Shown here: piece by piece, positions 8,561-16,248 of the stretch | How positions within the stretch are numbered: the stretch's first letter is position 1 | Layout of the letters: each line of letters starts with the position of its first letter | Assembly (NCBI GenBank): GCA_025363575.1 | Contig: JANYDM010000187.1 | Location: forward strand, 1 to 57,137 | DNA: 57,137 nucleotides | From: Betaproteobacteria bacterium | GTDB lineage: Bacteria; Pseudomonadota; Gammaproteobacteria; Burkholderiales; SG8-41 | Reading direction: 5' to 3' | The notes under the pieces: model-generated | Databases searched by the model: none | Seen by the model: the letters and a program-made list of their open reading frames with translations, nothing else | What the model was told of the DNA's origin: nothing | Made by a program: the position numbers and the translations under genes

Positions 8561-9790
8561 TCAGGCCGCTTTGCGCAGAACCACGATGCGGTTGCTGTTG
8601 GTTCCAGCCGCGTTGTTGCCCACGCCCCAGATGTTGGCGGTTTTGGTGAATTGCTGCTGATTGATGAGTACTGCATCGCAGACGAAGCCGGCGGCGATGC
8701 CCAGCGGCACGACATGCTCTTCGAGACGGATTTTGCCCTTGCGCACTTCACCGACCTCAAATGCGATCCAGCCGTCGGGCTGCGTGATTCGGTAAAGCTC
8801 CGCAAACACCGCCGCCATCTTTTCGCTCCAGTCCTCGATCGTCGCGCTCATCGTGATGTGCTCGCCTATGGCTTCGGCGTCGAGTCCGTTGAACCAGCAC
8901 CGCAGCCAGTTATCGCGCGCATATTGCACGATGTCGAGAAACGGCGGCGACGTGACGGTGAGTTTCACGCTATTCGGGGCAATCTCCTTTGTCGCTGCCG
9001 CCGCGCCCGTCAGAAAGCGCGCGCCAACTGCCGAGCCGTGCAGCCGCCAGCGGTCCGCGGCGGAAAGGCTGCTTTGCAGTTGCATGGATTTTCTGAGGAT
9101 TAATGTTCGAATGTCCTTGTATTCCGGAGTTTGATCGCGCTTGAGATTTATTTTGATTTGATTCTCGGCCGACACGGCTTGATTCGGCGGGAGAGTGTAG
9201 ACCGAGAAAAACCCGGGCGAATGCCCGGTCAAGCGGTTGGTGGCCACCATGCGGATCCAACGGTCGGTCCGGTCTTCGAGCCCTTCGCGCCGGCGTCTCG
9301 CAAGATAGTAGCGCAGTCCCAGAATTTCATTGAGCGTGTCGCTCTCGAAAAACATCGAAAGGTCGATATCGGATGACACGTTTGCGGAAAAAGTCAGTTC
9401 GCGCAGGCGTTTGTCGATATCGGTCACGCTCGGTAATTCGAGTCGCGGCCGGGTGAGTATTTCGGATAGAGGATTTATGTCGTTGGCGATTATCTGACGA
9501 CCGCGAAGCGCGGCCTCGATTGCCGTCGTGCCGCGTCCGCTGAAAGGGTCGTAAACCGTTTCACCCTCGCGCGTAAGCCGGTCTATGAAATACGCGGGCA
9601 GTTGCGGCTTGAAACAGGCGCGGTACGAAACTTCGTGCAGCGGATTGGCCTGGCGCTGGCGGCTCGTCCATAGCTCGAGTTCATATACCGGTATCGACGT
9701 TTTGCCGAGAGTGGAACTGGCTTGCGGCGCTTTTCGATGCTGCGGAACATCGATGCTGCGTGTTCGCGTGCGTGCGTGGACTTCGAGCAT
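8561..9790 (-). CDS. Site-specific DNA methyltransferase (amino-methylating, orphan)
   Basis: A 409-residue protein. ETVYDPFSGRGTTAIEAAL (about residues 92-110) is the SAM-binding motif I of amino-methyltransferases, and VTSPPFLDIVQY (about residue 280) is the catalytic motif IV; SPPF suggests N4-cytosine or N6-adenine methylation. The segment ELWTSRQRQANPLHEVSYRACFKPQLPAYFI before motif I recurs in this group. Motif I precedes motif IV with about 170 residues between them, which is the reverse of the usual beta-class order. No restriction gene is beside it, so it may be a regulatory or anti-restriction enzyme. A perfect palindrome (9801-9818) lies right before the ATG. Confidence 0.85.
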   Translation of the reverse strand: MLEVHARTRTRSIDVPQHRKAPQASSTLGKTSIPVYELELWTSRQRQANPLHEVSYRACFKPQLPAYFIDRLTREGETVYDPFSGRGTTAIEAALRGRQIIANDINPLSEILTRPRLELPSVTDIDKRLRELTFSANVSSDIDLSMFFESDTLNEILGLRYYLARRRREGLEDRTDRWIRMVATNRLTGHSPGFFSVYTLPPNQAVSAENQIKINLKRDQTPEYKDIRTLILRKSMQLQSSLSAADRWRLHGSAVGARFLTGAAAATKEIAPNSVKLTVTSPPFLDIVQYARDNWLRCWFNGLDAEAIGEHITMSATIEDWSEKMAAVFAELYRITQPDGWIAFEVGEVRKGKIRLEEHVVPLGIAAGFVCDAVLINQQQFTKTANIWGVGNNAAGTNSNRIVVLRKAA

Positions 9791-9800
9791 GGCGATTTAT

Positions 9801-9818
9801 CCCGTCAAATGTGACGGG
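9801..9818. promoter_or_regulatory. Perfect inverted repeat abutting the DNA methyltransferase start
   Basis: CCCGTCA, a 4-nt spacer (AATG), then TGACGGG. It begins 11 bp before the methyltransferase ATG on the reverse strand, where a ribosome-binding site would be expected and none is seen. It could be an operator for autoregulation or an RNA hairpin that limits translation. Confidence 0.5.
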
Positions 9819-9843
9819 AAAGAATCGTACGCCCTCGTTACGC

Positions 9844-9904
9844 AAAAGTACAGCGTTATTTCAACTACTTATGACAGGTTTTTCAAGCCGGAATTTGTAC
9901 TTTT
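9844..9904. repeat. 8-bp inverted repeat in the methyltransferase/glcF gap
   Basis: AAAAGTAC (9844-9851) and GTACTTTT (9897-9904) are perfect reverse complements separated by 45 bp of AT-richer DNA. They lie upstream of the methyltransferase and downstream of glcF. The function is unknown; a terminator or control region for either gene is possible. Confidence 0.4.
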
Positions 9905-9944
9905 AATCAACCGCTTGCGCCGCCACGGGCGCACTGAGGGACAG

Positions 9945-11192
9945 CTATCGCGTACTTGTCGCCGTTAGCCGTTTATCGAGTTCTTCTATCCAGTGCATGA
10001 CAGGTATTTGTGTGGCGGATTGCAGATGCGATTGACAGCCGATGTTCGCGGTAATGATTGCGGCGGGGACGCGCGCAGTCAGCGCGGCGATTTTATTTTT
10101 CAGCAACTGCTGCGACAACGCGGGTTGCAGTATCGAGTAAGTGCCGGCCGAGCCGCAGCACAAATGTGCGTCGGGCACCGGCACGAGCTTGAAGCCCAGT
10201 TCCGTCAGCAGTTTTCCGACCTGGCCTTTCATTTTGAGGCCGTGCTGCAGAGTGCAGGGCGGATGGAACGCCAGCGATGGGTGATGGGCGATGGGCGATG
10301 CGTTCAGCATTGCGATTATTGCCGTCTTCTCCGCGGCGACGATTTCGCTGATGTCTTTCGTCAGCGCGGAAACGCGCGCGGCTTTCTCTGCGTAAGCCGG
10401 ATCGTGCGCGAGCAAATGGCCGTATTCCGCGACCATCGCACCGCAGCCGCTCGCGGTCATCACGATGGCTTCCGCGCCTTGTTCGATGTGCGCCCACCAG
10501 GCATCGATATTGCGCCGCATGTAGTCGAGTCCCTCATCCTGCGCATTCAGATGATATGAAACGGCGCCGCAACAGCCCGCCTGCGCGGCGCGCACGAGCG
10601 TGATGCCGAGCTTGTCGAGCACGCGCGCCGCCGCTGCATTGGTGTTCGGCGACAGGCTGGGCTGCGCGCAACCGTCAAGCACGAGCATCTTGCGCGCATG
10701 CGTAGCAGCGGGCCAGGCGCCGGCGCGTGCGGGCGGCGGAACTTTGCGCTTCAGCGTGCCGAACAACAGCGGCCGCGCGAGTTGGCCAAGCTTCAGCAGC
10801 GGTGCGAAACGCGAAGCATGCGGCACCACGGCGCGCAGAGCTTTGCGCACGAGCGACTCACTGGGACCCCTGCCGACTTGTTCGTCCACGACGGCGCGGC
10901 CGATATCGAGCAGGCGCCCGTATTGCACGCCGGACGGGCAGGTTGTCTCGCACGCGCGGCAGGTCAGGCAACGGTCGAGGTGCAGCTGGGTTTTTTCGGT
11001 TGCGCGCGCGCCTTCAAGCACCTGCTTCATCAGGTAAATTCTGCCGCGCGGCCCGTCGAGCTCATCGCCGAGCAGTTGATAGGTGGGGCACGTCGCGCTG
11101 CAAAAACCGCAGTGCACGCATTTGCGCAGGATCGCGTCGGCTTCGCGGCCCTGCGGCGTGTCCTTGATGAAATCGGCTAATTGGGTTTCCAT
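9945..11192 (-). CDS. glcF: Glycolate oxidase iron-sulfur subunit GlcF
   Basis: A 415-residue protein with two ferredoxin-type cluster motifs near the N-terminus (CVHCGFCSATCP at about residues 25-36 and CLTCRACETTCP near 75), then two cysteine-rich CCG-type domains with GCCGAVSYHL and LCCGSAGTY. This is the standard GlcF build. In the glycolate oxidase complex it passes electrons from the FAD subunits GlcD/GlcE to the respiratory chain during oxidation of glycolate to glyoxylate. It is the last gene of the leftward glc operon; the gap to glcE holds a long hairpin (11211-11291). Confidence 0.95.
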   Translation of the reverse strand: METQLADFIKDTPQGREADAILRKCVHCGFCSATCPTYQLLGDELDGPRGRIYLMKQVLEGARATEKTQLHLDRCLTCRACETTCPSGVQYGRLLDIGRAVVDEQVGRGPSESLVRKALRAVVPHASRFAPLLKLGQLARPLLFGTLKRKVPPPARAGAWPAATHARKMLVLDGCAQPSLSPNTNAAAARVLDKLGITLVRAAQAGCCGAVSYHLNAQDEGLDYMRRNIDAWWAHIEQGAEAIVMTASGCGAMVAEYGHLLAHDPAYAEKAARVSALTKDISEIVAAEKTAIIAMLNASPIAHHPSLAFHPPCTLQHGLKMKGQVGKLLTELGFKLVPVPDAHLCCGSAGTYSILQPALSQQLLKNKIAALTARVPAAIITANIGCQSHLQSATQIPVMHWIEELDKRLTATSTR

Positions 11193-11210
11193 CTAAATCA
11201 CAATACAATT

Positions 11211-11291
11211 GCCACAGAGGGCGCAGAGATCACAGAGAAGTTCACCACATCAGTGTGCGGTTTTCTCTGAGTCTTCTGTGTTCTCTGTGGC
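11211..11291. repeat. Long intergenic hairpin of CACAGAG units (copy 2)
   Basis: Left arm at 11211-11240 begins GCCACAGAGGG and contains 9-bp units; the right arm at 11262-11291 ends CTCTGTGGC. It fills the glcE-glcF gap inside the operon and starts and ends with the same bases as copies 3 and 4. Confidence 0.85.
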
Positions 11292-11296
11292 ATGTT

Positions 11297-12361
11297 TTAA
11301 AATTCGTTATACATGCGACCTGGATTGAAAATCCCCGCCGGATCGAACGTGCGTTTCAGATTGCGCTGTATCGTCATCATGGCCGGCGCCAGCGGCTGGA
11401 ACACGCCGGCGGATTTGTCGCCACCACGAAAAAGTGTTGCATGGCCGCCGCCGAAATTCGCCGCGTCAAGCACAGCCTCAGCATCCGCATCCGTGACGAG
11501 CCAGCGCAAAGCGCCGTTCCATTCGTAGAATTGGCTGCCGGGCAGATTGAGCGGCGGTGTTGTGGATTTAAGCGACAGCCGCCACAGGGGCGAGCCCGTC
11601 GCGAAGAAATCCACTGTGTGCTCGCGCACGCCAGTCCAGAACGTGGCGGCCGCGGCATCGTCCATGCGCGAGCCGCCGAGCGCTTTGATCGCGGCAGTAA
11701 CCGCCGCTGCCGCACCGGACAGGCGAACATGAAGCGAGCCGTCATGCCATGCCGTCGCCGACAGCGGCAGCGGTTTACCTGCCCATTCGTTCATCGAGGC
11801 GATGGCGTCGGCTGCAGAGTGCGCGAACGACAACGTTGCCTCAGCAACCGGCAAAGGCAGTACCTTGAGAGAAACTTCGAGCAGCACGCCGAGCGTGCCC
11901 AGCGATCCGGTCAGCAGGCGCGACACATCGAAACCGGCGACGTTTTTCATGACCTGGCCGCCGAACCGCAGCTCGTCGCCTTTGCCGTCGAGCATGCGCG
12001 CGCCGAGTACGGCGTCGCGTCCCGCTCCCGCATACGCGCGGCGCGGCCCCGACAAGCCGGCAGCGATGCATCCGCCCAATGTTGCCTGCGGGCCGAAGTG
12101 AGGCGGCTCGAATGCGAGCATCTGGCCTCTGTCGCGCAGCGCGGATTCGATTTCTTTCAGCGGCGTGCCAGCGCGCGCGGTAATTACAAGTTCGCTCGGT
12201 TCATAGTCGATAATGCCGCGGTACGCAGCAACGCTCAGCGTTTCGCCGCGCAGCGGGCCGCCGTAGAAATTCTTGCTGCCGCTGCCGCGGATGCACAGCG
12301 CTGTCCGATTCGACGCGGCGACGCGCACGGTATCCGCTAGTTCCTGAATCATGATGTCCAT
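11297..12361 (-). CDS. glcE: Glycolate oxidase FAD-binding subunit GlcE
   Basis: A 354-residue protein of the FAD-binding type 4 (PCMH/VAO) fold, shorter than GlcD, as GlcE is. Recognisable segments are LCIRGSGSKNFYG near the N-terminus, LVITARAGTPLKEIESAL and PPHFGPQATLGGCIAAGLSGPRRAYAG in the FAD-binding region. The C-terminus FDPAGIFNPGRMY is the usual family ending. It works with GlcD and GlcF to oxidise glycolate. It lies downstream of glcD and a small lipoprotein gene on the same strand. Confidence 0.94.
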   Translation of the reverse strand: MDIMIQELADTVRVAASNRTALCIRGSGSKNFYGGPLRGETLSVAAYRGIIDYEPSELVITARAGTPLKEIESALRDRGQMLAFEPPHFGPQATLGGCIAAGLSGPRRAYAGAGRDAVLGARMLDGKGDELRFGGQVMKNVAGFDVSRLLTGSLGTLGVLLEVSLKVLPLPVAEATLSFAHSAADAIASMNEWAGKPLPLSATAWHDGSLHVRLSGAAAAVTAAIKALGGSRMDDAAAATFWTGVREHTVDFFATGSPLWRLSLKSTTPPLNLPGSQFYEWNGALRWLVTDADAEAVLDAANFGGGHATLFRGGDKSAGVFQPLAPAMMTIQRNLKRTFDPAGIFNPGRMYNEF

Positions 12362-12385
12362 GGCGAGCGTGAGCGGCTGCGTCGC

Positions 12386-12592
12386 TTACTCGGGCTGCTT
12401 CATACAGTTGTCGTAGAGCGCCCAGTTGGGTGCTGCACGGCCCCCCTGCATCGCTCGGCTGGCGTACATGCGGTTCACGCAGATCGAATGGCGGTCGGCA
12501 GCAGCCGGTTCAGCATTGGTCGCGGACTTGTCCGCGCTTGCGCACCCGCCGCACGCCGCAACCAATACAAGGATAAGCAACGAAGGTTTCAA
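12386..12592 (-). CDS. Small predicted lipoprotein inside the glc operon
   Basis: From a TTG at 12592, 5 bp after the glcD stop, the frame gives a 68-residue protein: a short basic-hydrophobic start (LKPSLLILVLVAACGG) with a possible lipobox (LVAAC), then a polar tail with two more cysteines that ends DNCMKQPE. It looks like a small exported lipoprotein. The frame extends further upstream, but that part overlaps glcD and reads as antisense-like low-complexity sequence. No strong ribosome-binding site is seen, though coupling to glcD would explain that. I do not recognise a family. Confidence 0.5.
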   Translation of the reverse strand: MKPSLLILVLVAACGGCASADKSATNAEPAAADRHSICVNRMYASRAMQGGRAAPNWALYDNCMKQPE

Positions 12593-12596
12593 ATGA

Positions 12597-14087
12597 TTAG
12601 AAGCGCGGCAGGTCAGGAAATTTCTCCCCACCCCCGTGCACGTGCATGCGCCCGAATTCCGCGCAGCGATGCAGCGTGGGCACCGCCTTGCCCGGATTGA
12701 GCAGGGCATGTTCGTCGAACGCCGCTTTTACGCCGTGGAACATCGCGAGCTCTAGCGGCTTGAACTGGTCGCACATCGCATTGATTTTTTCCACGCCTAC
12801 GCCGTGCTCGCCCGTGATCGTGCCGCCGACGTCTATCGACAGCTTGAGGATTTCCGCGCCGAACTGCTCGGTGCGTTCGAGCTCGCCCGGCTTGTTGGCG
12901 TCATAGAGAATCAACGGATGCAGGTTGCCGTCGCCGGCGTGAAACACGTTCATGCAGCGCAGGCCGTACTTCTGAGAGAGTTCGGTGATCGCGTTAAGCA
13001 CGCGTGGCAGCGCTTTTTTCGGGATGGTCCCGTCCATGCAGTAATAGTCGGGAGAGACGCGGCCCGCGGCGGGAAACGCGGCCTTGCGGCCGGCCCAGAA
13101 CCGGTGACGCTCCGCTTCGCTGCTTGAAACGCGGACTTCGGTTGCGCCGCTGGCATGCATCACGGCCTTCATGCGTTCGATTTCCTCCGCAACTTCCGCA
13201 TCGTTGCCGTCTGCTTCGCACAGCAGGATGGCGGCGGCGTCGAGCGGATAACCGGCGTTGACGAAAGGCTCGACGGCGCCGGTCGTGATCTTGTCCATCA
13301 TTTCCAGCCCGGCCGGGATGATGCCGGCGGCGATGATGTTCGCGACCGCCTGGCCGGCTTGCGCGACGTCGTCGAATGCCGCGAGTATGCACTGGGCGCG
13401 CTCGGGTATCGGCAACAGCTTGACCGTGACTTCCGTGATGACGGCGAGCAGGCCTTCAGACCCCGTGATGAGCGCGAGCAGATCGTAGCCTGCCGAGTCG
13501 AGACCGTCGCTGCCGACTTCGATGAGTTCGCCAGCGATCGTATAGGCGCGGACCTTCAGAATGTTGTGGACTGTAAGCCCGTACTTGAGGCAATGCATGC
13601 CGCCGGAATTTTCGGCGACGTTGCCGCCAATCGAGCAGGCGATCTGGCTCGAAGGGTCGGGGGCGTAATAGAGCCCGTAGGGCGCGGTCGCTTCGGAAAT
13701 CGCGAGATTGCGCACTCCAGGCTGCAGGCGGGCAGTGCGCGCTGCGGCATCGATTTCGAGTATGCGCATGAAGCGCGCGAGAGACAGCAGCACGCCGTCG
13801 CCCGGCGGCAATGCGCCGCCCGAAAGCCCGGTGCCCGCGCCGCGCGCGACGACCGGCACGCGCAGTGCATGGCATGTCGCCAGAATGCGTTGAACTTCGT
13901 TTTCGGTTTCGGGCAACACGACCACCATCGGCAGTTGCCGGTAAGCGGACAGCCCATCGCACTCGTACGGCTGCACGTCCTCGCGCTCGTACAGCAATGC
14001 CTGGTCTGGCAAAAACTCGGCGAGCGCAGCCACGACCGCACGCTGGCGCATGGCATCTATCTGCGGACGATCGGCAACCGTATTCAT
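12597..14087 (-). CDS. glcD: Glycolate oxidase FAD-linked subunit GlcD
   Basis: A 496-residue FAD-binding type 4 protein. The FAD segments VVARGAGTGLSGGALP and PDPSSQIACSIGGNVAENSGG are present, as are the C-terminal substrate-side motifs NVFHAGDGNLHPLILYD and GGTITGEHGVG. It is the catalytic subunit that oxidises glycolate (or D-lactate-like hydroxyacids) to the oxoacid. First gene of the leftward operon glcD-lipoprotein-glcE-glcF; the ATG lies about 100 bp from the divergent Bug gene at 14186. Confidence 0.96.
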   Translation of the reverse strand: MNTVADRPQIDAMRQRAVVAALAEFLPDQALLYEREDVQPYECDGLSAYRQLPMVVVLPETENEVQRILATCHALRVPVVARGAGTGLSGGALPPGDGVLLSLARFMRILEIDAAARTARLQPGVRNLAISEATAPYGLYYAPDPSSQIACSIGGNVAENSGGMHCLKYGLTVHNILKVRAYTIAGELIEVGSDGLDSAGYDLLALITGSEGLLAVITEVTVKLLPIPERAQCILAAFDDVAQAGQAVANIIAAGIIPAGLEMMDKITTGAVEPFVNAGYPLDAAAILLCEADGNDAEVAEEIERMKAVMHASGATEVRVSSSEAERHRFWAGRKAAFPAAGRVSPDYYCMDGTIPKKALPRVLNAITELSQKYGLRCMNVFHAGDGNLHPLILYDANKPGELERTEQFGAEILKLSIDVGGTITGEHGVGVEKINAMCDQFKPLELAMFHGVKAAFDEHALLNPGKAVPTLHRCAEFGRMHVHGGGEKFPDLPRF

Positions 14088-14185
14088 CGAATCATTCTAG
14101 CAAACCGCAGAGGGAGCGGCCGGGTTTTGCCGCTGCGCGCGCCCATAGCGTGGGATATACTCGATGCATCCAAGGGGAGCATGCG

Positions 14186-15142
14186 ATGCACAAATCGATG
14201 GCGGTTATGGCAGCCTTGTGCGCGGCAGCCACGGCGCACGCCCAGCAATACCCCGCCAAGCCGATCCGGCTGATCGTGCCGTTCGTCGCCGGCGGGTCGG
14301 CCGACGTGCTGGGACGCGTGTACGCGCAGCGCATGACGCAGCTTTACGGCCAGCAAATGGTTGTCGATAATCGTCCGGGTTCGGGCGGCCATGTCGGCGC
14401 TGAGGCCGCGGCGCGCGCAACACCCGACGGCTACACGATAGTGTTCGGCACTATCGGCATCCACGCCGCTTATGCGATTTATTCGAAGCTCAACTACGAT
14501 CCTGCGCGCGATCTGCAGCCGGTCGCCATGTACTGCGATGTGCCGAACATTTTAATCGTGCATCCGTCGGTGCCCGCGAAGAACGTCAAAGAGTTTATCG
14601 CGCTTGCCAAAGGCAACCCCGGGCGGCTCAATTTCGGCACGGCGGGCAGCGGCTCGTCGACGCATATGGCGGGCGAATGGTTCAAGCTCTATACGGGCGT
14701 CAACCTGACGCACGTTCCGTACAAAGGCAGCGCGCAGGCCATGCAGGATCTGCTCGGCGGGCAGATCGAGTTGATGTTCGAAAATCTGCCGACGGCGATC
14801 GCGCAAGTAAGGGCGGGCAAAGTCCGCGCGCTCGGCATGACGAGCCGGGAGCGCAGCCCCAGCATGCCGGAGGTGCCGACTTTGGCGGAGACAGGCGTGC
14901 CGGGCTTCGAAGCGACCGCGTGGTTCACGATAGCGGCGCCTGCAAAAGTCCCGGCCGAGATCATCCGCAAGCTCAACACCGACATGAATGTATTTTTGAA
15001 GGCACCGGAGATGCAGCAGCGCTGGGTCGACATGGGGGCGGTGCCGATGGGCGGATCGCCGGCCGACGCGGAGAAATTTTTCGTGTCCGAGCGCGAGAAG
15101 TGGAACAAGGTTATCAAGGCAGCCGGTATCCGCGGCGATTAA
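14186..15142 (+). CDS. Bug/TctC-family solute-binding protein
   Basis: A 318-residue exported protein. The signal peptide runs to about residue 20 (MHKSMAVMAALCAAATAHAQ), followed by the canonical QYPAKPIRLIVPFVAGGSADVLGR start, VVDNRPGSGG, ATPDGYTI, NFGTAGSGSSTHMA and HVPYKGS. It would bind a carboxylate in the periplasm. The ATG at 14186 follows GGGGAGC; the frame is open further upstream but overlaps glcD antisense. No TctAB partner. It is first in a run of two Bug genes followed by hydantoinase-type genes. Confidence 0.95.
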   Translation: MHKSMAVMAALCAAATAHAQQYPAKPIRLIVPFVAGGSADVLGRVYAQRMTQLYGQQMVVDNRPGSGGHVGAEAAARATPDGYTIVFGTIGIHAAYAIYSKLNYDPARDLQPVAMYCDVPNILIVHPSVPAKNVKEFIALAKGNPGRLNFGTAGSGSSTHMAGEWFKLYTGVNLTHVPYKGSAQAMQDLLGGQIELMFENLPTAIAQVRAGKVRALGMTSRERSPSMPEVPTLAETGVPGFEATAWFTIAAPAKVPAEIIRKLNTDMNVFLKAPEMQQRWVDMGAVPMGGSPADAEKFFVSEREKWNKVIKAAGIRGD

Positions 15143-15154
15143 AGCTCAGTGCGA

Positions 15155-15251
15155 GCCACAGAGGGCATAGAGGACACAGAGAAGGCAGAAAAAGAAGACT
15201 TATAGTGTTCTGCTTGTATTCTTCCTCTGTGCGCTCTGTGTCCCCAGTGGC
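15155..15251. repeat. Long intergenic hairpin of CACAGAG units (copy 3)
   Basis: Left arm from GCCACAGAGGGC (15155) and right arm ending CCCAGTGGC (15251), with TTCCTCTGTGCGCTCTGTG units in the right arm. It fills the gap between two Bug genes and reaches to 21 bp before the second ATG, so it may affect the leader of that gene. Confidence 0.85.
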
Positions 15252-15271
15252 GAATAGTTTTAGGATTTGAG

Positions 15272-16243
15272 ATGAACTTAAAGTGTTATGCAAACGCGGT
15301 GGTTGCGATGGCAGGAATATTTTTTTCCGCATATGCAATCGCTCAATCGTATCCAATTAAACCGATTCGCCTGATCGTTCCCTATCCGCCCGGCGGGGGA
15401 ACCGATTTCGTGGCGCGCATCGTGGCAACGAAATTGCCTGACGAGCTCGGCCAGAACGTGGTCGTCGACAACCGGCCCGGCGCGTCAGGCCTGGTCGGCA
15501 CCGAGCTCGCGGCGCGCGCACCGGCCGACGGCTACACGCTGCTGCTCGTCGATTCGTCGCTGCCCATCAATGTTACCTACTACAAGAATGCGAAGTACGA
15601 CGCGATCAAGGATTTCGATCCCATCACCGACGTTGCCGACACGCCGTATATGGTCGTTGTCGCGCCGAACGGCGCCTACCAAAGCGTGCGCGATCTCGTC
15701 GCTGCAGCCAAAGCGCAGCCCGGCAAGATCAACTTCGGTTCGGGCGGCAATGGCAGCGGTGGGCACCTGACGGGCGAATTCTTTCAGATGCGCGCGGGCG
15801 TCAAGCTCACGCACGTGCCGTACAAGGGGTTGGGGTTCGCGTTGACAGACGTCATCGCGGGACAGATTCAGACCGCGTTCACTTCGGCTCCGCCCGCGAT
15901 GGCGCTGATCAAGTCCGGTCGCATTAAATCGCTCGCGGTCGCAACGGAGAAACGCATTGCATCGTTGCCCGATGTGCCGACATTCGGCGAGCAGGGCGTG
16001 AAAGACCTCGTCGTCCTGAATTGGTACGGGATCGCCAGCATCGGCGGCACGCCGAAGCCCGTGCTCGACAAGTTGCATGCAGCGCTCGTTAAAGTGATTG
16101 CCATGTCCGATGTCAAAGAACGCTTCGCACAGGGCGCACTCGATGCGGCGCCGATGTCGCAGGCGGCGTTTCGCAAGCTGGTCGCGGACGAACTCGCGCG
16201 CTGGACGGCAGTCGTCAAATCCGCCGGGATCAAACAGGAATAA
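15272..16243 (+). CDS. Bug/TctC-family solute-binding protein
   Basis: A 323-residue exported protein with a signal peptide (to about residue 25, ending SAYAIAQ) and the family landmarks SYPIKPIRLIVPYPPGGGTDFVAR, VVDNRPGASG, APADGYTLLL, NFGSGGNGSGGHLTG and HVPYKGLG. The first 20 codons are noticeably richer in A/T than the rest, perhaps because the hairpin element lies just upstream. The gene ends 5 bp before the hydantoinase B gene and so is probably in its transcript; its ligand is likely the substrate, or a relative, of that enzyme. Confidence 0.95.
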   Translation: MNLKCYANAVVAMAGIFFSAYAIAQSYPIKPIRLIVPYPPGGGTDFVARIVATKLPDELGQNVVVDNRPGASGLVGTELAARAPADGYTLLLVDSSLPINVTYYKNAKYDAIKDFDPITDVADTPYMVVVAPNGAYQSVRDLVAAAKAQPGKINFGSGGNGSGGHLTGEFFQMRAGVKLTHVPYKGLGFALTDVIAGQIQTAFTSAPPAMALIKSGRIKSLAVATEKRIASLPDVPTFGEQGVKDLVVLNWYGIASIGGTPKPVLDKLHAALVKVIAMSDVKERFAQGALDAAPMSQAAFRKLVADELARWTAVVKSAGIKQE

Positions 16244-16248
16244 CGCTG

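Noticed and set aside
9585..9968. Rightward 127-codon frame across the methyltransferase start and gap
   Set aside because: Mostly antisense to the methyltransferase; the rest has no recognisable features and no start signal.
14156..14161. TATACT as a promoter of the Bug gene at 14186
   Set aside because: The nearest -35-like TTGCCG is 23 bp away instead of about 17; support too weak to list.
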